From Desulforamulus reducens MI-1 (GTDB lineage: Bacteria; Bacillota; Desulfotomaculia; Desulfotomaculales; Desulfotomaculaceae), in NCBI RefSeq assembly GCF_000016165.1, contig NC_009253.1:654332-718331 (forward strand): 64,000 nt of DNA. The letters are read 5' to 3'. Below the pieces are notes generated by a model. The model searched no databases. It was given only the letters and a program-made list of their open reading frames with translations, and was not told where the DNA came from. The translations under genes were made by a program, and so were the position numbers. Positions 36,032-45,254 of this stretch are shown piece by piece (position 1 is the first letter of the stretch; each line of letters begins with the position of its first letter).

Positions 36032-37177
36032 ATGTCCAAATGGAGGAATATAGCTGTCTGTACCTTAATTATTGCATTCCTGTCTGGAATCATGTTTGCT
36101 GCGGGTTGTACCTTAATTAAGGATATTAGCCCAAAGGAAAATATAGCACAGCAGCAGGAAGGAGTAGCTAACGCCGGTATGCCGGGAGTGGGACCGAATG
36201 CCATTGCAGACATAGTAGAAAAGGTTAGTCCGGCAGTTGTTAAAATTACGACGGTGGTGGCGGTGAAAGGCTACATAGATAACAACCCATTTCTAAATGA
36301 TCCGTTTTTTAGACAATTCTTTGGAGAAAATGCGCAACCCAAGTATCAGAGTGGTTTAGGTTCTGGATTTATTATTTCTAAGGATGGTTATATTTTGACC
36401 AATGATCATGTTGTTGAAGGTGCTCAAAAAATTAGTGTGCTAGTGAAAGGATATAAAAAGCCCTATGAAGCAAAACTCATAGGAGCAGATCCTTCAATGG
36501 ATTTGGCAGTATTAAAAATTGAGGGAAAGGAGTTCCCAACCTTACCACTGGGGGATTCAAAAAAAATACGGGTAGGCAATTGGGTGATAGCCATTGGGAG
36601 CCCCTTTGGGTTGGAAGACACTGTTACCATTGGTGTCATTAGTGCTAAGGAACGTCCTTTAGAAATCGACAACCGTACCTTTGAACACCTACTACAAACG
36701 GATGCATCCATCAACCCAGGTAACAGTGGGGGTCCCTTGCTCAATTTAAATGGGGAAGTAATTGGTATAAATACTGCCATCAATGCCCAAGCCCAGGGTA
36801 TTGGTTTTGCGATACCCACCAGCACCGTGAAAGAAATAATTGATGATTTGATTCAGCAGGGAAAAGTGAAGAGACCATGGCTAGGTGTACAAATCCAGCC
36901 GGTAACCCAGGATATTGCCAATTTTCTTGGTTATGATGGTACAACAGGAGCTGTCATCTATGGAGTTGTACCTGATGGACCAGCAGCTAAAGCCGGTATA
37001 CAAGAGGGTGACATTGTCTTAAGCATTGATGATACAAAGATTGATGACCCGGATACATTAATAAAAACCATGCAGAAGAAGAAGGTAGGTACCAAGGTGT
37101 CAATGAAAGTGTTCCGCAAGGGAAAGACCATCCAAATCACTGTTCTTACAGATGAAAGACCAGCAAATGTAAAATAA
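36032..37177 (+). CDS. HtrA/DegP-like serine protease with PDZ domain
   Basis: Membrane-bound quality-control protease of 381 residues. One N-terminal hydrophobic segment (about 7-25) ends in AAGC, so it is either a transmembrane anchor or a loose lipobox. The trypsin-like domain holds the triad His126 (TNDHVV), Asp157 (SMDLAVL) and Ser232 (NPGNSGGPL). A PDZ domain spans about 285-375. The RBS GGGAGG precedes the ATG. A terminator follows. Confidence 0.94.
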   Translation: MSKWRNIAVCTLIIAFLSGIMFAAGCTLIKDISPKENIAQQQEGVANAGMPGVGPNAIADIVEKVSPAVVKITTVVAVKGYIDNNPFLNDPFFRQFFGENAQPKYQSGLGSGFIISKDGYILTNDHVVEGAQKISVLVKGYKKPYEAKLIGADPSMDLAVLKIEGKEFPTLPLGDSKKIRVGNWVIAIGSPFGLEDTVTIGVISAKERPLEIDNRTFEHLLQTDASINPGNSGGPLLNLNGEVIGINTAINAQAQGIGFAIPTSTVKEIIDDLIQQGKVKRPWLGVQIQPVTQDIANFLGYDGTTGAVIYGVVPDGPAAKAGIQEGDIVLSIDDTKIDDPDTLIKTMQKKKVGTKVSMKVFRKGKTIQITVLTDERPANVK

Positions 37178-37180
37178 TAC

Positions 37181-37206
37181 ACAGGGCTGCGTGCCCTGTT
37201 TTTTTA
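37181..37206 (+). terminator. terminator after the HtrA-like gene
   Basis: ACAGGGC pairs perfectly with GCCCTGT around a five-base loop, followed by T8. Confidence 0.85.
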
Positions 37207-37267
37207 TGCCAATGGATGGTGCAAGCAAAGGTTTTTTAATGGGTACACTAAGAGGTGGAGGTGTATT

Positions 37268-38511
37268 ATGGAAATCAAATTTCCTTATGGACAAAGCACT
37301 TTATCTATCGCCATTGAAGATAGGAATATTGCTGGCTTTGTAACACCAGAACTACCACTGGCGGTTGACTCGCTGCAAGAAATTCGTAGGGCCCTAAAAA
37401 ATCCTATTGCCAACCCTGGTTTAAAAGAAATTGTAAAGGAAAAACATCCCAGGAGCATTGTAATATTAGTTACAGATATATCCAGGCCAATTCCTTATCA
37501 AGAAATACTAGAGGGATTACTAGAAGAATTACAAGCAGGCGGTGGTGATGCGCAGATTAAATTTATTATTGCCACCGGAGCCCATAGGCCCAATACAGAG
37601 CTGGAAACAGCAGAGGTCTTTGGCAAAATGGCCCAACAGTACACCTTTTTAAACCATGACTGTGATAGTAACCTAGTTGCAATGGGCACTTTAAAAGATG
37701 GCACTAAATTGTTGATAAACAAAGATGTGTCAGAGGCGGATATGGTTATCATAACAAGCTGTATTATGCCGCATAATTTGGCCGGTTTTTCGGGAGGGCC
37801 AAAGCTTATATTGCCTGGTGTGGCAGGCAGAAAAACCATTGAAGCAAACCATAGTATGATGACAAGCCAACAGGTGGGACCTGGAAACATTAGGAACAAT
37901 CCCATTTCTGAGCAAATTGTAGAAGCAGCAAGTTTGGTTGGAGTGGATTTTAGCTTGTAAACCATCACAATAAAATTGTTAAATGCTTTACAGGTGATCT
38001 GATAGCCTCCTGGAGGGAAGGTTGTAGCTATTGCCAAAGAATATATAGTATGAAATTGCCTCCAAAGGAAGAGGTGGTGATTGCCGGTGCAGGGGGCTAT
38101 CCCCGAGATTTAAACCTCTACCAGTCTGTGAAGGCACTGGTCAATGGAGCCAGACTGGTAAGACCAGGGGGGACGATAGTTTTGATTGGAGAATGTAAGG
38201 AAGGAATGGGAGAACCACTGTTTAAGGATTGGATGTTCCGGAGCAGAACCGCGGAAGAGTTGGTAAAGACTTTTAAGCAAAAGGGTTTTATTTTAGGTGG
38301 GCATAAGGCATATGTACTTTGTCAGGAATTAAAAAATAAAGAAGTGATCCTGATTTCTGAGATAGCCAAATCCAGAAAGCAGGTACCACTTCTGAAAAAT
38401 GCCATTGACTGGGAAGATGCCCGAAGCATGCTTGAGAAAAAACATGGCTGCCATTTCCGGGCCTTGCTGCTGCCCTTTGCAGGGCTGGTATTTCCCCTTG
38501 AAAACAACTAA
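37268..38511 (+). pseudogene. larA: LarA-family (DUF2088) nickel-pincer enzyme, frameshifted
   Basis: The first frame (37268-37960, 230 residues) contains the N-terminal LarA domain with likely cofactor residues His106 (ATGAHRP), His169 (MPHN), Lys179 (SGGPKL) and His195 (EANHS). It stops just after VGVDFS. A second frame, open from about 37954, continues with LVNHHNKIVKCFTGDLIASW and runs through VVIAGAGGYPRDLN to 38511. One missing base near 37952 would join them to a normal-length LarA of about 410 residues. No larB, larC or larE is nearby. It could be a pseudogene or a sequencing error. Confidence 0.85.
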
Positions 38512-38517
38512 GCACTG

Positions 38518-39795
38518 TTACCTCAGTAGATAGCGATTTAAAAGCTCATTACGGGTAATGATCACCTTTTTTGGTACCAGTTTGCTCCACTGGCGACGAA
38601 TGTGGGATAGTCCACCGGGATGCATTAAAAACAACAACCATCTTTGATACCAGGCCACTAGGGAACGAATCCTAGGGGATAAATCGTAGACCGTAAATCC
38701 TAGCTGGGGAGTACCCCTGTGAATCATAGTGATGCCTATGAGGGCCTTAGTACCGTTGCAAGCAGGGTCCTGAGAAATAAACTTAGCCAGTAGTGGTAAC
38801 GAACGTCGGGTTTCTCGCAGCAGGGCAATGGCTGTTGCCTCCAGAGAACGGGCTTTTGTTGTAAGTTGTTGCAGAAAGTCATTATTTAAGTGAAGCTCTA
38901 TTACCTTATCCCCAGGAGATAATAAAGTACCGTCTGGTAGTTTCAAGGTCTGTCCTCTATAACTTCTTACTGCTAGACGAAATAATCCCTCATTACCAAC
39001 TGGCTTTAGGCCAGCTATTCGATCAAAACATAACTCCCAAACCTGCCATAACCTGCGCAGGTTTTTCTTTATAAAGCCAACGTCATCGTAAAGCATTAAT
39101 TGTTCCAGATTTACAGGTTCTAAGCCTTTGCATTTCAGTTCCTTAAGGATAATCGGCAGAGCCTGCACCATTTTGACTGGTCCTTCTGCCGCCGCACCAA
39201 AGCCGGTGCAACGGTCATGAAAGACAATAATAGAGCCGGACCTAGTTTTGCGGGTAACAATATCATGGATACTTTCCGCAGAGGATTTCGCATCCCAATC
39301 CCAGGTCATGAAAGTCCAGAGTACCGTTTTTTGTTGGGACAACAGCGTATATAGGTAGGTTGCTAGATTAAAGACCCCCCAGGAGGGGCGGAAGTATAGT
39401 GGCAATTTACCATCTATCAATGCTATTGACTTATGTCCCAGCATTATTTCTCGAATGGAAGCAATAGGTCCTTGCAGCCAAGCAAAGCTGTGGTGATAGC
39501 CATGGGTGCCCAAGCTATGTCCCTCTGCTAGGATACGTTGAATTAATTCCGGGTGTTTTTTGGCGTGGTTACCTACCACGAAAAAGCTTGCTTTGGCATT
39601 ATACTGTTGAAGAATATCGAGGACCTGGGCGGTGAAAAGTGGATCCGGCCCGTCATCAAAGGTTAAGGCCACTTTGCCTGAGTGTTTGTTTCCCCTACGA
39701 TAGGATCCAATGGAAAGGACCCTGCCCAGGAATGTTGGTAACAGTATGTAAATAAAGAATGCTATGCCAGCGAGCTTAAAAACGTTAAGATACAT
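38518..39795 (-). CDS. polysaccharide deacetylase (NodB domain) protein
   Basis: Membrane-anchored protein of 425 residues with one N-terminal hydrophobic helix (about 6-24). The NodB domain (about 35-220) carries the metal/catalytic motifs LTFDDGPDPLFT, GNHAKKHPELI and SLGTHGYHHSF. A further 180-residue C-terminal part, probably a separate domain, is not one I can name. It likely removes acetyl groups from a cell-wall or spore polysaccharide. Its start overlaps the end of the MFS gene by 11 bases, so the two are coupled. Confidence 0.88.
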   Translation of the reverse strand: MYLNVFKLAGIAFFIYILLPTFLGRVLSIGSYRRGNKHSGKVALTFDDGPDPLFTAQVLDILQQYNAKASFFVVGNHAKKHPELIQRILAEGHSLGTHGYHHSFAWLQGPIASIREIMLGHKSIALIDGKLPLYFRPSWGVFNLATYLYTLLSQQKTVLWTFMTWDWDAKSSAESIHDIVTRKTRSGSIIVFHDRCTGFGAAAEGPVKMVQALPIILKELKCKGLEPVNLEQLMLYDDVGFIKKNLRRLWQVWELCFDRIAGLKPVGNEGLFRLAVRSYRGQTLKLPDGTLLSPGDKVIELHLNNDFLQQLTTKARSLEATAIALLRETRRSLPLLAKFISQDPACNGTKALIGITMIHRGTPQLGFTVYDLSPRIRSLVAWYQRWLLFLMHPGGLSHIRRQWSKLVPKKVIITRNELLNRYLLR

Positions 39796-40978
39796 TTTCT
39801 TTCTCCTGGTTTTTTAATAATTCTTCAACAGGGTATAAAACATAAAAGATACCCATGAAGGCTAATATAAAAGCACTCATATAGATAGCCCCTGCGGGGT
39901 GGAGGGAAGTGGCAATGGCTCCGCCCAGAGTGGGACCAGCGGCGATGCCCAGACCTTCCAAGGTCGTAAAAATACCCCAACCCGTAGCCTGTTGCTCTTC
40001 TGGGATGGCCTTGGCCAATAGAGAGTTCCAGGCTGGCAGTATAATGGCATAGGAAAATCCTACGAGAAATACCAAGAATACAATCAGTTTCAAATTCCTA
40101 ATAAGGGGAAAAAGACCCAATAACAGAGCGCTTAACAAAAAACCTAGGGACAAGAGATTTCTTACAGAAAAACGATCAACCATTCTACCCATAGGAACCA
40201 GAAAAAGAATCGCAGTTGCACCACCAATGGTTAATAGCAAACCGTACTGTTGGGTGCTCAAATCTAAAACATGGGTTGCGTAGAGTGGCAATATGGGCAA
40301 TAACAAACTGGCAGCCAGGGTCTGTAAAAACATACCCGGCAATAAAATTTGAACCACCATACGGTCGGAGGCCAACCTTTTAACCTGATCTAGAATGGTA
40401 AAGTTGATGGCGGTTGTTTTGGCCGCAAAGGGAGCCAGTAAAGCAATGACAAGGCCGAGGGCCCATAAGAAAATAAATATTTTAAATGTGTTTTGATAAC
40501 CTCTGGCCAGAACAAAATTAACTCCAACAGGGCCGATGCCCATCCCCAGCAGCCAGGCAGAAAAAACGAACCCCATTCTGGCAGCCCGATTGGAGCAACC
40601 AGTTGGAGCAACATTGCTGATAACAGCCAGCCATACCGGAGTAAAACCCAGGCCAAAAGTACCAGATAATAATAGGGCTAACCATTGGGATCTAACATGG
40701 TATAAGCCAATTAAGGAAATGAAGCTGATTAACAAACCCAGTAACAATACAGGTCGTCCACGACGATCCAATAGAGAACCTGCAAAGGATTTAAGAAGCG
40801 TTTCTATTAAATAGTGGGCAGAAACCACCAAACCAGCACTAAATAAAGAAAAATGCAAAGCTTCTGCTGAATACAGTGGCCAAAAGGTAAGAAAAAAAGC
40901 ACTTCTGGTTAATTCTGTAATAAAAAGCAATAAAACAAAAGCATAATCCTGTGGCTTTAAATTCATTATGTTAAGCAA
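39785..40978 (-). CDS. MFS transporter
   Basis: Membrane protein of 397 residues with 12 predicted helices and a typical MFS loop motif, GSLLDRRGRPVLL, between helices 2 and 3. The TTG at 40978 is chosen because AAGGAG lies eight bases before it; an internal ATG at 40966 is further from that site. It sits between a PAP2-like gene and a polysaccharide deacetylase gene on the same strand, so export of a polymer precursor or drug is possible. The substrate is not predictable. Confidence 0.88.
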   Translation of the reverse strand: MLNIMNLKPQDYAFVLLLFITELTRSAFFLTFWPLYSAEALHFSLFSAGLVVSAHYLIETLLKSFAGSLLDRRGRPVLLLGLLISFISLIGLYHVRSQWLALLLSGTFGLGFTPVWLAVISNVAPTGCSNRAARMGFVFSAWLLGMGIGPVGVNFVLARGYQNTFKIFIFLWALGLVIALLAPFAAKTTAINFTILDQVKRLASDRMVVQILLPGMFLQTLAASLLLPILPLYATHVLDLSTQQYGLLLTIGGATAILFLVPMGRMVDRFSVRNLLSLGFLLSALLLGLFPLIRNLKLIVFLVFLVGFSYAIILPAWNSLLAKAIPEEQQATGWGIFTTLEGLGIAAGPTLGGAIATSLHPAGAIYMSAFILAFMGIFYVLYPVEELLKNQEKENVS

Positions 40979-40990
40979 TATGCAATCTCC

Positions 40991-41440
40991 TTAAAAAACC
41001 ACCGAGGCCATAACAACCCCGAGCAAAGCGCCTGCTACTACCTCAGAGGGGTTATGTCCAATCAATTCCCTTAACGCCTTAACATTTTGCTGACCATCCT
41101 GCCTGCCCATTTCTTCAAGCATTTGGTTTAAGATTTTAGCATGAATGCCCGCTGCACGACGAACACCCATAGCATCATACATCACGATGATGGCGAAAAT
41201 GGCAGTTATGGTAAACAGGGAGGAAGACCAACCATATTGAAGTCCCGAAGCTGTTGCCAGTGCCGTTACCATAGCTGAATGAGAACTGGGCATGCCGCCC
41301 GCCTCAATAAATCTGTCCCAGTGCCATTTTTTACTTTTGATACTTGCAAGAATTCCCTTCATTATTTGAGCAATAAGAAACGCCGATAAGGGAGCAAATA
41401 AAATTTTGTTTAGCCAGAGCCAGTAATACATTTCTGACAA
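40991..41440 (-). CDS. divergent PAP2-family protein (YuiD-like)
   Basis: Membrane protein of about 149 residues of the DUF212/YuiD family. The phosphatase-like motif GGMPSSHSAMVTALA and DAMGVRRAAGIHA are present. I choose the TTG at 41440 because GAGGTG lies six bases before it. A GTG at 41449 would overlap that site. It is the first gene of a probable three-gene unit with the MFS and deacetylase genes. Function is unknown; the family resembles lipid phosphatases. Confidence 0.85.
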   Translation of the reverse strand: MSEMYYWLWLNKILFAPLSAFLIAQIMKGILASIKSKKWHWDRFIEAGGMPSSHSAMVTALATASGLQYGWSSSLFTITAIFAIIVMYDAMGVRRAAGIHAKILNQMLEEMGRQDGQQNVKALRELIGHNPSEVVAGALLGVVMASVVF

Positions 41441-41667
41441 TAGTTTCACCTCAAAATATACTTTACAGACAAATATACATAATATATTCTCTAAAAGCTT
41501 CTGTAAATCCTTGCTAGAAAAAAATAATCAAAATAATACAAAAAGGCTAAAAACGGTGTAATTTAACAGAAATGGCAACATTATAGGCTTTCTTGGCTAA
41601 TGGGTTTCCTGTTAAGATTTTTATAGCAGATACCGATCTAATAACAAAAATCTGGACAGGAGGAATT

Positions 41668-42717
41668 ATGACAAAAAGAATATGGACAACCTATGGGCTG
41701 CTGTTTATGTATCTGTTTGCCTTGTGTATTACGATTTTCCCCACTCCGGTTGACGCAGGTAAGACCCAACCTGTGGTTATGGGCTATTATAGCAAAGATT
41801 GGTATACAGACCAAGACTCGTATCATGCATTATCAAGGTACTCTGGTTATTTGGATTATGTGGCTACATTTACAGCCCGTATCGATAGCAATGGGAACCT
41901 AATGGTAGATTTTCTGCCGTCGGAGGGTATTGAACTGGCAAAGAAGAAGAACGTAAAACCTCTTCTGGTTGTACATAACATGTATAGCGGTGGCATGGAT
42001 TGGGGTTCCGCAGCAGCAGTTTTGAGTGATTCTAACAAACGTTGGAAACTAGCCAATAATATTGCTTCGTTAGTTAAAAAATACGGTTATGCTGGTGTAA
42101 ATATTGACCTTGAGGCTGTACCTACTGGCAACAGAGGGGATTACACCAAGCTTTTATGGGAATTAAAGGGTCTGCTAAAATCTGGAGACTATGTTCTTAC
42201 TGCGGCAGTGCCGGCTAAAAACAGTGACCAAAGGAATAACAATTGGTCTGGTGCCTATGACTATAGGGAAATTGGCCGGGTATGCGACTATGTAATGCTG
42301 ATGACCTATGATGAGCACTGGTTTGGTGGAACCCCCGGTCCCGTTGCCTCCTTGTCCTGGGTGCAAAGTGTTCTTGACTATGCAGTTAGTCAAATGCCTT
42401 CACAGAAAATTTTACTGGGTCTGGCAGGTTATGGCTATGATTGGTCCAATGCCAAGACCAGAACAATTAAATGGAAGGATATAAATAGTATAGTTCAACA
42501 AACCGGGGCCCAGGTTCGCTGGGATAACGCTAGTAGTACACCTTACTTTTATTATTGGAATGGCAGCCAAAAGCATGAAGTCTGGTTCGAAAATAAATAT
42601 AGTCTTGGTATAAAAATGGGTTTAGTAAAATCCTACAAATTGGGTGGCGTCGGTTTTTGGCGCATGGGTTTTGAAAATGATAGTTTTTGGGAGACCATCC
42701 GTTACAAACTGAGATAG
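41668..42717 (+). CDS. exported glycoside hydrolase family 18 protein
   Basis: Secreted enzyme of 349 residues. The signal peptide (1 to about 31) is followed by a GH18 barrel. The active-site strand reads GVNIDLEAVP, keeping the catalytic Glu, and LMTYDEHWFGGTPGP follows. This pattern is usual in spore-cortex hydrolases of the YaaH/YdhD type as well as chitinase-like proteins. The ATG at 41668 follows CAGGAGG; an in-frame ATG at 41593 has none. No LysM domain is present. Confidence 0.9.
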   Translation: MTKRIWTTYGLLFMYLFALCITIFPTPVDAGKTQPVVMGYYSKDWYTDQDSYHALSRYSGYLDYVATFTARIDSNGNLMVDFLPSEGIELAKKKNVKPLLVVHNMYSGGMDWGSAAAVLSDSNKRWKLANNIASLVKKYGYAGVNIDLEAVPTGNRGDYTKLLWELKGLLKSGDYVLTAAVPAKNSDQRNNNWSGAYDYREIGRVCDYVMLMTYDEHWFGGTPGPVASLSWVQSVLDYAVSQMPSQKILLGLAGYGYDWSNAKTRTIKWKDINSIVQQTGAQVRWDNASSTPYFYYWNGSQKHEVWFENKYSLGIKMGLVKSYKLGGVGFWRMGFENDSFWETIRYKLR

Positions 42718-42753
42718 AGACTAAGGGAGGCAAGAATGCCTCCCTTAGTCTCT
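42716..42753. terminator. shared bidirectional terminator
   Basis: A perfect 16-bp inverted repeat (AGAGACTAAGGGAGGC and its complement) around a six-base loop. It serves the converging GH18 gene and the small minus-strand gene, whose TAA stop lies inside the stem. Confidence 0.8.
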
Positions 42754-42894
42754 ATTCCGGGTTACAGCCAGCAAGTATATTTCCTGATTGATTTTCGCCA
42801 TCTTATTTAAATCTGATTGAACAGAATTAACAAGATTTAATTGCTCTTCCGAAAGGGGTGCAACTTCTAAACCTTCCGTATTAATATTCACCAT
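42745..42894 (-). CDS. small protein of unknown function, 49 residues
   Basis: Short frame starting MVNINTEGLEVAPLSEEQL and ending inside the shared terminator. A perfect AAAGGAGG lies before the ATG. It looks helical and acidic-amphipathic and lacks cysteines and membrane segments. I do not recognise a family. The strong ribosome site and the clean length support a real gene. Confidence 0.6.
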   Translation of the reverse strand: MVNINTEGLEVAPLSEEQLNLVNSVQSDLNKMAKINQEIYLLAVTRNRD

Positions 42895-42994
42895 AATAAA
42901 ACCTCCTTTTTAAAAACTATTGTTTCCTATCTGGAATAAACTAAACAAAAAACCTTGCTTTGACCTAAAAGGACAATTATAATTAAAATGACAC

Positions 42995-43009
42995 TGATAA
43001 CCATTATCT
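42995..43009 (+). promoter_or_regulatory. Fur-box-like palindrome before feoA
   Basis: TGATAACCATTATCT matches the TGATAATNATTATCA consensus with two differences. It lies 26 bases before the feoA ATG, as expected for iron repression of feoAB. Confidence 0.6.
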
Positions 43010-43035
43010 ATAATAGGGAATTCGGAGGTAAAACG

Positions 43036-43257
43036 ATGACTCTAGATAAATGCAAAAGAGGACAAAGGCTTAAGATTATGAATATCCCCAATGAAATTAT
43101 CCGGTCTCAGGCAATTCGTTTCGGCATTTCTGAAGGGGCCATTGTTACTTGTGAAGAGGTGGTTCCCGCGGGACCTGTGGTGGTAGGTATGTTTAAACAG
43201 CAAATTGCCATTGGTAGGCAGTTAGCTAGAGGTATCACAGTTCAACCAGTTAGCTAA
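43036..43257 (+). CDS. feoA: ferrous iron transport protein FeoA (first copy)
   Basis: Small SH3-like protein of 73 residues that supports the FeoB iron channel in the cytoplasm. The family pattern is clear: RGQRLKIMNIPNE, SQAIRFGISEGAIVTC and QQIAIGRQLA. The ATG at 43036 has TCGGAGG upstream; an in-frame start at 42988 lies before the Fur box and is rejected. feoB follows after 35 bases. Confidence 0.93.
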   Translation: MTLDKCKRGQRLKIMNIPNEIIRSQAIRFGISEGAIVTCEEVVPAGPVVVGMFKQQIAIGRQLARGITVQPVS

Positions 43258-43292
43258 TAAACAACAATATAAGAGCCAAGAGGTTGTAAATA

Positions 43293-45245
43293 ATGAATAA
43301 CAAAGAGTCTAGCTCCCCAAGGATTACTGGGAAAAATATTGTTCTGGTGGGTAATCCTAATGTGGGGAAGTCCGTTATTTTTAATTATCTTACCGGAAGC
43401 TATGTGGACGTGGCAAACTTTCCGGGTACAACAAACAATGTAATATGTGGGCGTTTTGGCCAGGATGCCGTCACAGATACCCCGGGAATTTATGGAATTT
43501 CCTCTTTTAATGAGGAAGAAAAAATTACCCGGGATATTGTTTTGCATGGGGATGTGCTTATTAACATTGTAGATGCTGTACATTTGGAAAGAGACTTGTT
43601 TTTGACCCAGCAACTTATTGATACAGGTCTCCCTGTACTGGTTATGCTGAATATGATTGATGAGGCAGAGCACCAAGGAATCAAAATTGATATTGAGGTG
43701 TTAAAGGAACTTCTAGGGGTTCCGATAATAGCTACGGTGGCTGTGGAAGGAAAGGGTTTGGATCAGGTTAGGGATGCCATTGAAGGGGCCCAGATGGGCC
43801 GTGTTTTACCAGTGGTTAAGGAAAAATTGGCAGAATTGCCAGATACTATTTCTCGACCTGAAAAGTTACTTGCTTTGGAAGGAGATATTGCTGTTTCGGA
43901 AAGAAACGGAGTCACCCCAGGCCCATACAGAACGCTTTTTTATAAAGAAAGACGCCAATGGGTAAATCAATTAGTTGCTATGTCAGTAAAAGAAGCAGGT
44001 CCTCGGGAGGCTTGGGGGGCCAGGCTAAGCCGCTGGATGATTCAACCGGCCACAGGAATCCCCCTGTTGATTGCCACTCTGTGGGTGCTCTATCAGCTTA
44101 TCGGTGTTTTTGTTGCCCAAACAGTGGTGGAATTTACTGAAGGGGTTATTATGGGAGAATATTTCCAACCTGCTGCCAAAGCACTGGTAGGAACGATGGT
44201 TGCTCCAGATACAGCTCTCAGTGAGATACTGGTGGGGCAGTTTGGGGTGATTACCATGACCGTTACTTACTTAATTGGACTTTTGCTACCTTTGGTTCTG
44301 GGATTTAATCTTGTACTGGCCTTGTTGGAAGACACAGGTTATTTACCCAGAATTGCCATCCTGTTGGATCGGGTATTAACTTTCTTTGGATTAAATGGCC
44401 AGGCTGTTATTCCGCTGGTACTGGGGTTTGGCTGTGTAACAATGGCTTTAATGTCAACACGATTACTGGGTTCTGAACGGGAACGGCGTATTGCAACCAT
44501 TATTTTGGCATTGACAGTACCCTGTTCAGCTCAATTGGCAATCATCGCCACCATGCTGGCTGGGCTTGGGCCAGGCTTTGCAATTGTTTATGGCATATTA
44601 ATCCTGAGTGTTTTCATCGCCGGAGGCGTATTATTGGACAGATTTATACCCGGTAACTCCTCCTCCCTTTGGATTGATCTGCCCCCCCTGCGGTTGCCCC
44701 GCATGGACAACGTGCTGCAGAAAACCTGGGGTAAAAGCAAGGAGTTTATTACCGAAGCTGCCCCTTTGTTTGCATTGGGAGCTTTGTTCCTTGGCTTGCT
44801 AGAGGTGACAGGCACCTTGGATTCCATTGAGAATGCCTTGGTCCCCCTAACAGTAAGCTGGTTGGGTTTGCCTAAGGAAGCAGCCAGTGGTTTTATTATG
44901 GGAGTCATACGCCGGGAATTCGGTACCGCGGGACTATTTTCTTTCCCCATGTCGGATATGCAAAAATTAATAGCACTGACCACCATTACATTATTTGTTC
45001 CCTGCATCGCTTCGGCAATGGTTATTTTTAAAGAGCGGGGATGGAAAGAAGGAACAGCCATTTGGATCGGAGTTGTTATGGTAGCATTTTTCGTGGGTGG
45101 ATTGGCAAATCAGTTACTAAAATTTTTTGCCATTTATTTTTCTACAGCGGCTCCCTTGACTATGCTGGCAGGCTCTATTATAGTAGGACTTGTTTTAATA
45201 TTAGGACTTAGTTGGGTTACTCCCGGATTTTCCAGGAGCAGGTGA
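43293..45245 (+). CDS. feoB: ferrous iron transporter FeoB (first copy)
   Basis: Membrane Fe(II) transporter of 650 residues with an N-terminal G-protein domain: GNPNVGKS at about 20-27, DTPGIYG, NMID. A helical GDI domain is followed by a membrane domain with two Gate regions (VIPLVLGFGCVTMA and the GVIRREFGTAG segment). It ends normally at FSRSR, with no cysteine-rich tail. The dacA-type gene begins nine bases later, so they may be cotranscribed. Confidence 0.95.
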   Translation: MNNKESSSPRITGKNIVLVGNPNVGKSVIFNYLTGSYVDVANFPGTTNNVICGRFGQDAVTDTPGIYGISSFNEEEKITRDIVLHGDVLINIVDAVHLERDLFLTQQLIDTGLPVLVMLNMIDEAEHQGIKIDIEVLKELLGVPIIATVAVEGKGLDQVRDAIEGAQMGRVLPVVKEKLAELPDTISRPEKLLALEGDIAVSERNGVTPGPYRTLFYKERRQWVNQLVAMSVKEAGPREAWGARLSRWMIQPATGIPLLIATLWVLYQLIGVFVAQTVVEFTEGVIMGEYFQPAAKALVGTMVAPDTALSEILVGQFGVITMTVTYLIGLLLPLVLGFNLVLALLEDTGYLPRIAILLDRVLTFFGLNGQAVIPLVLGFGCVTMALMSTRLLGSERERRIATIILALTVPCSAQLAIIATMLAGLGPGFAIVYGILILSVFIAGGVLLDRFIPGNSSSLWIDLPPLRLPRMDNVLQKTWGKSKEFITEAAPLFALGALFLGLLEVTGTLDSIENALVPLTVSWLGLPKEAASGFIMGVIRREFGTAGLFSFPMSDMQKLIALTTITLFVPCIASAMVIFKERGWKEGTAIWIGVVMVAFFVGGLANQLLKFFAIYFSTAAPLTMLAGSIIVGLVLILGLSWVTPGFSRSR

Positions 45246-45254
45246 TAAAATATA

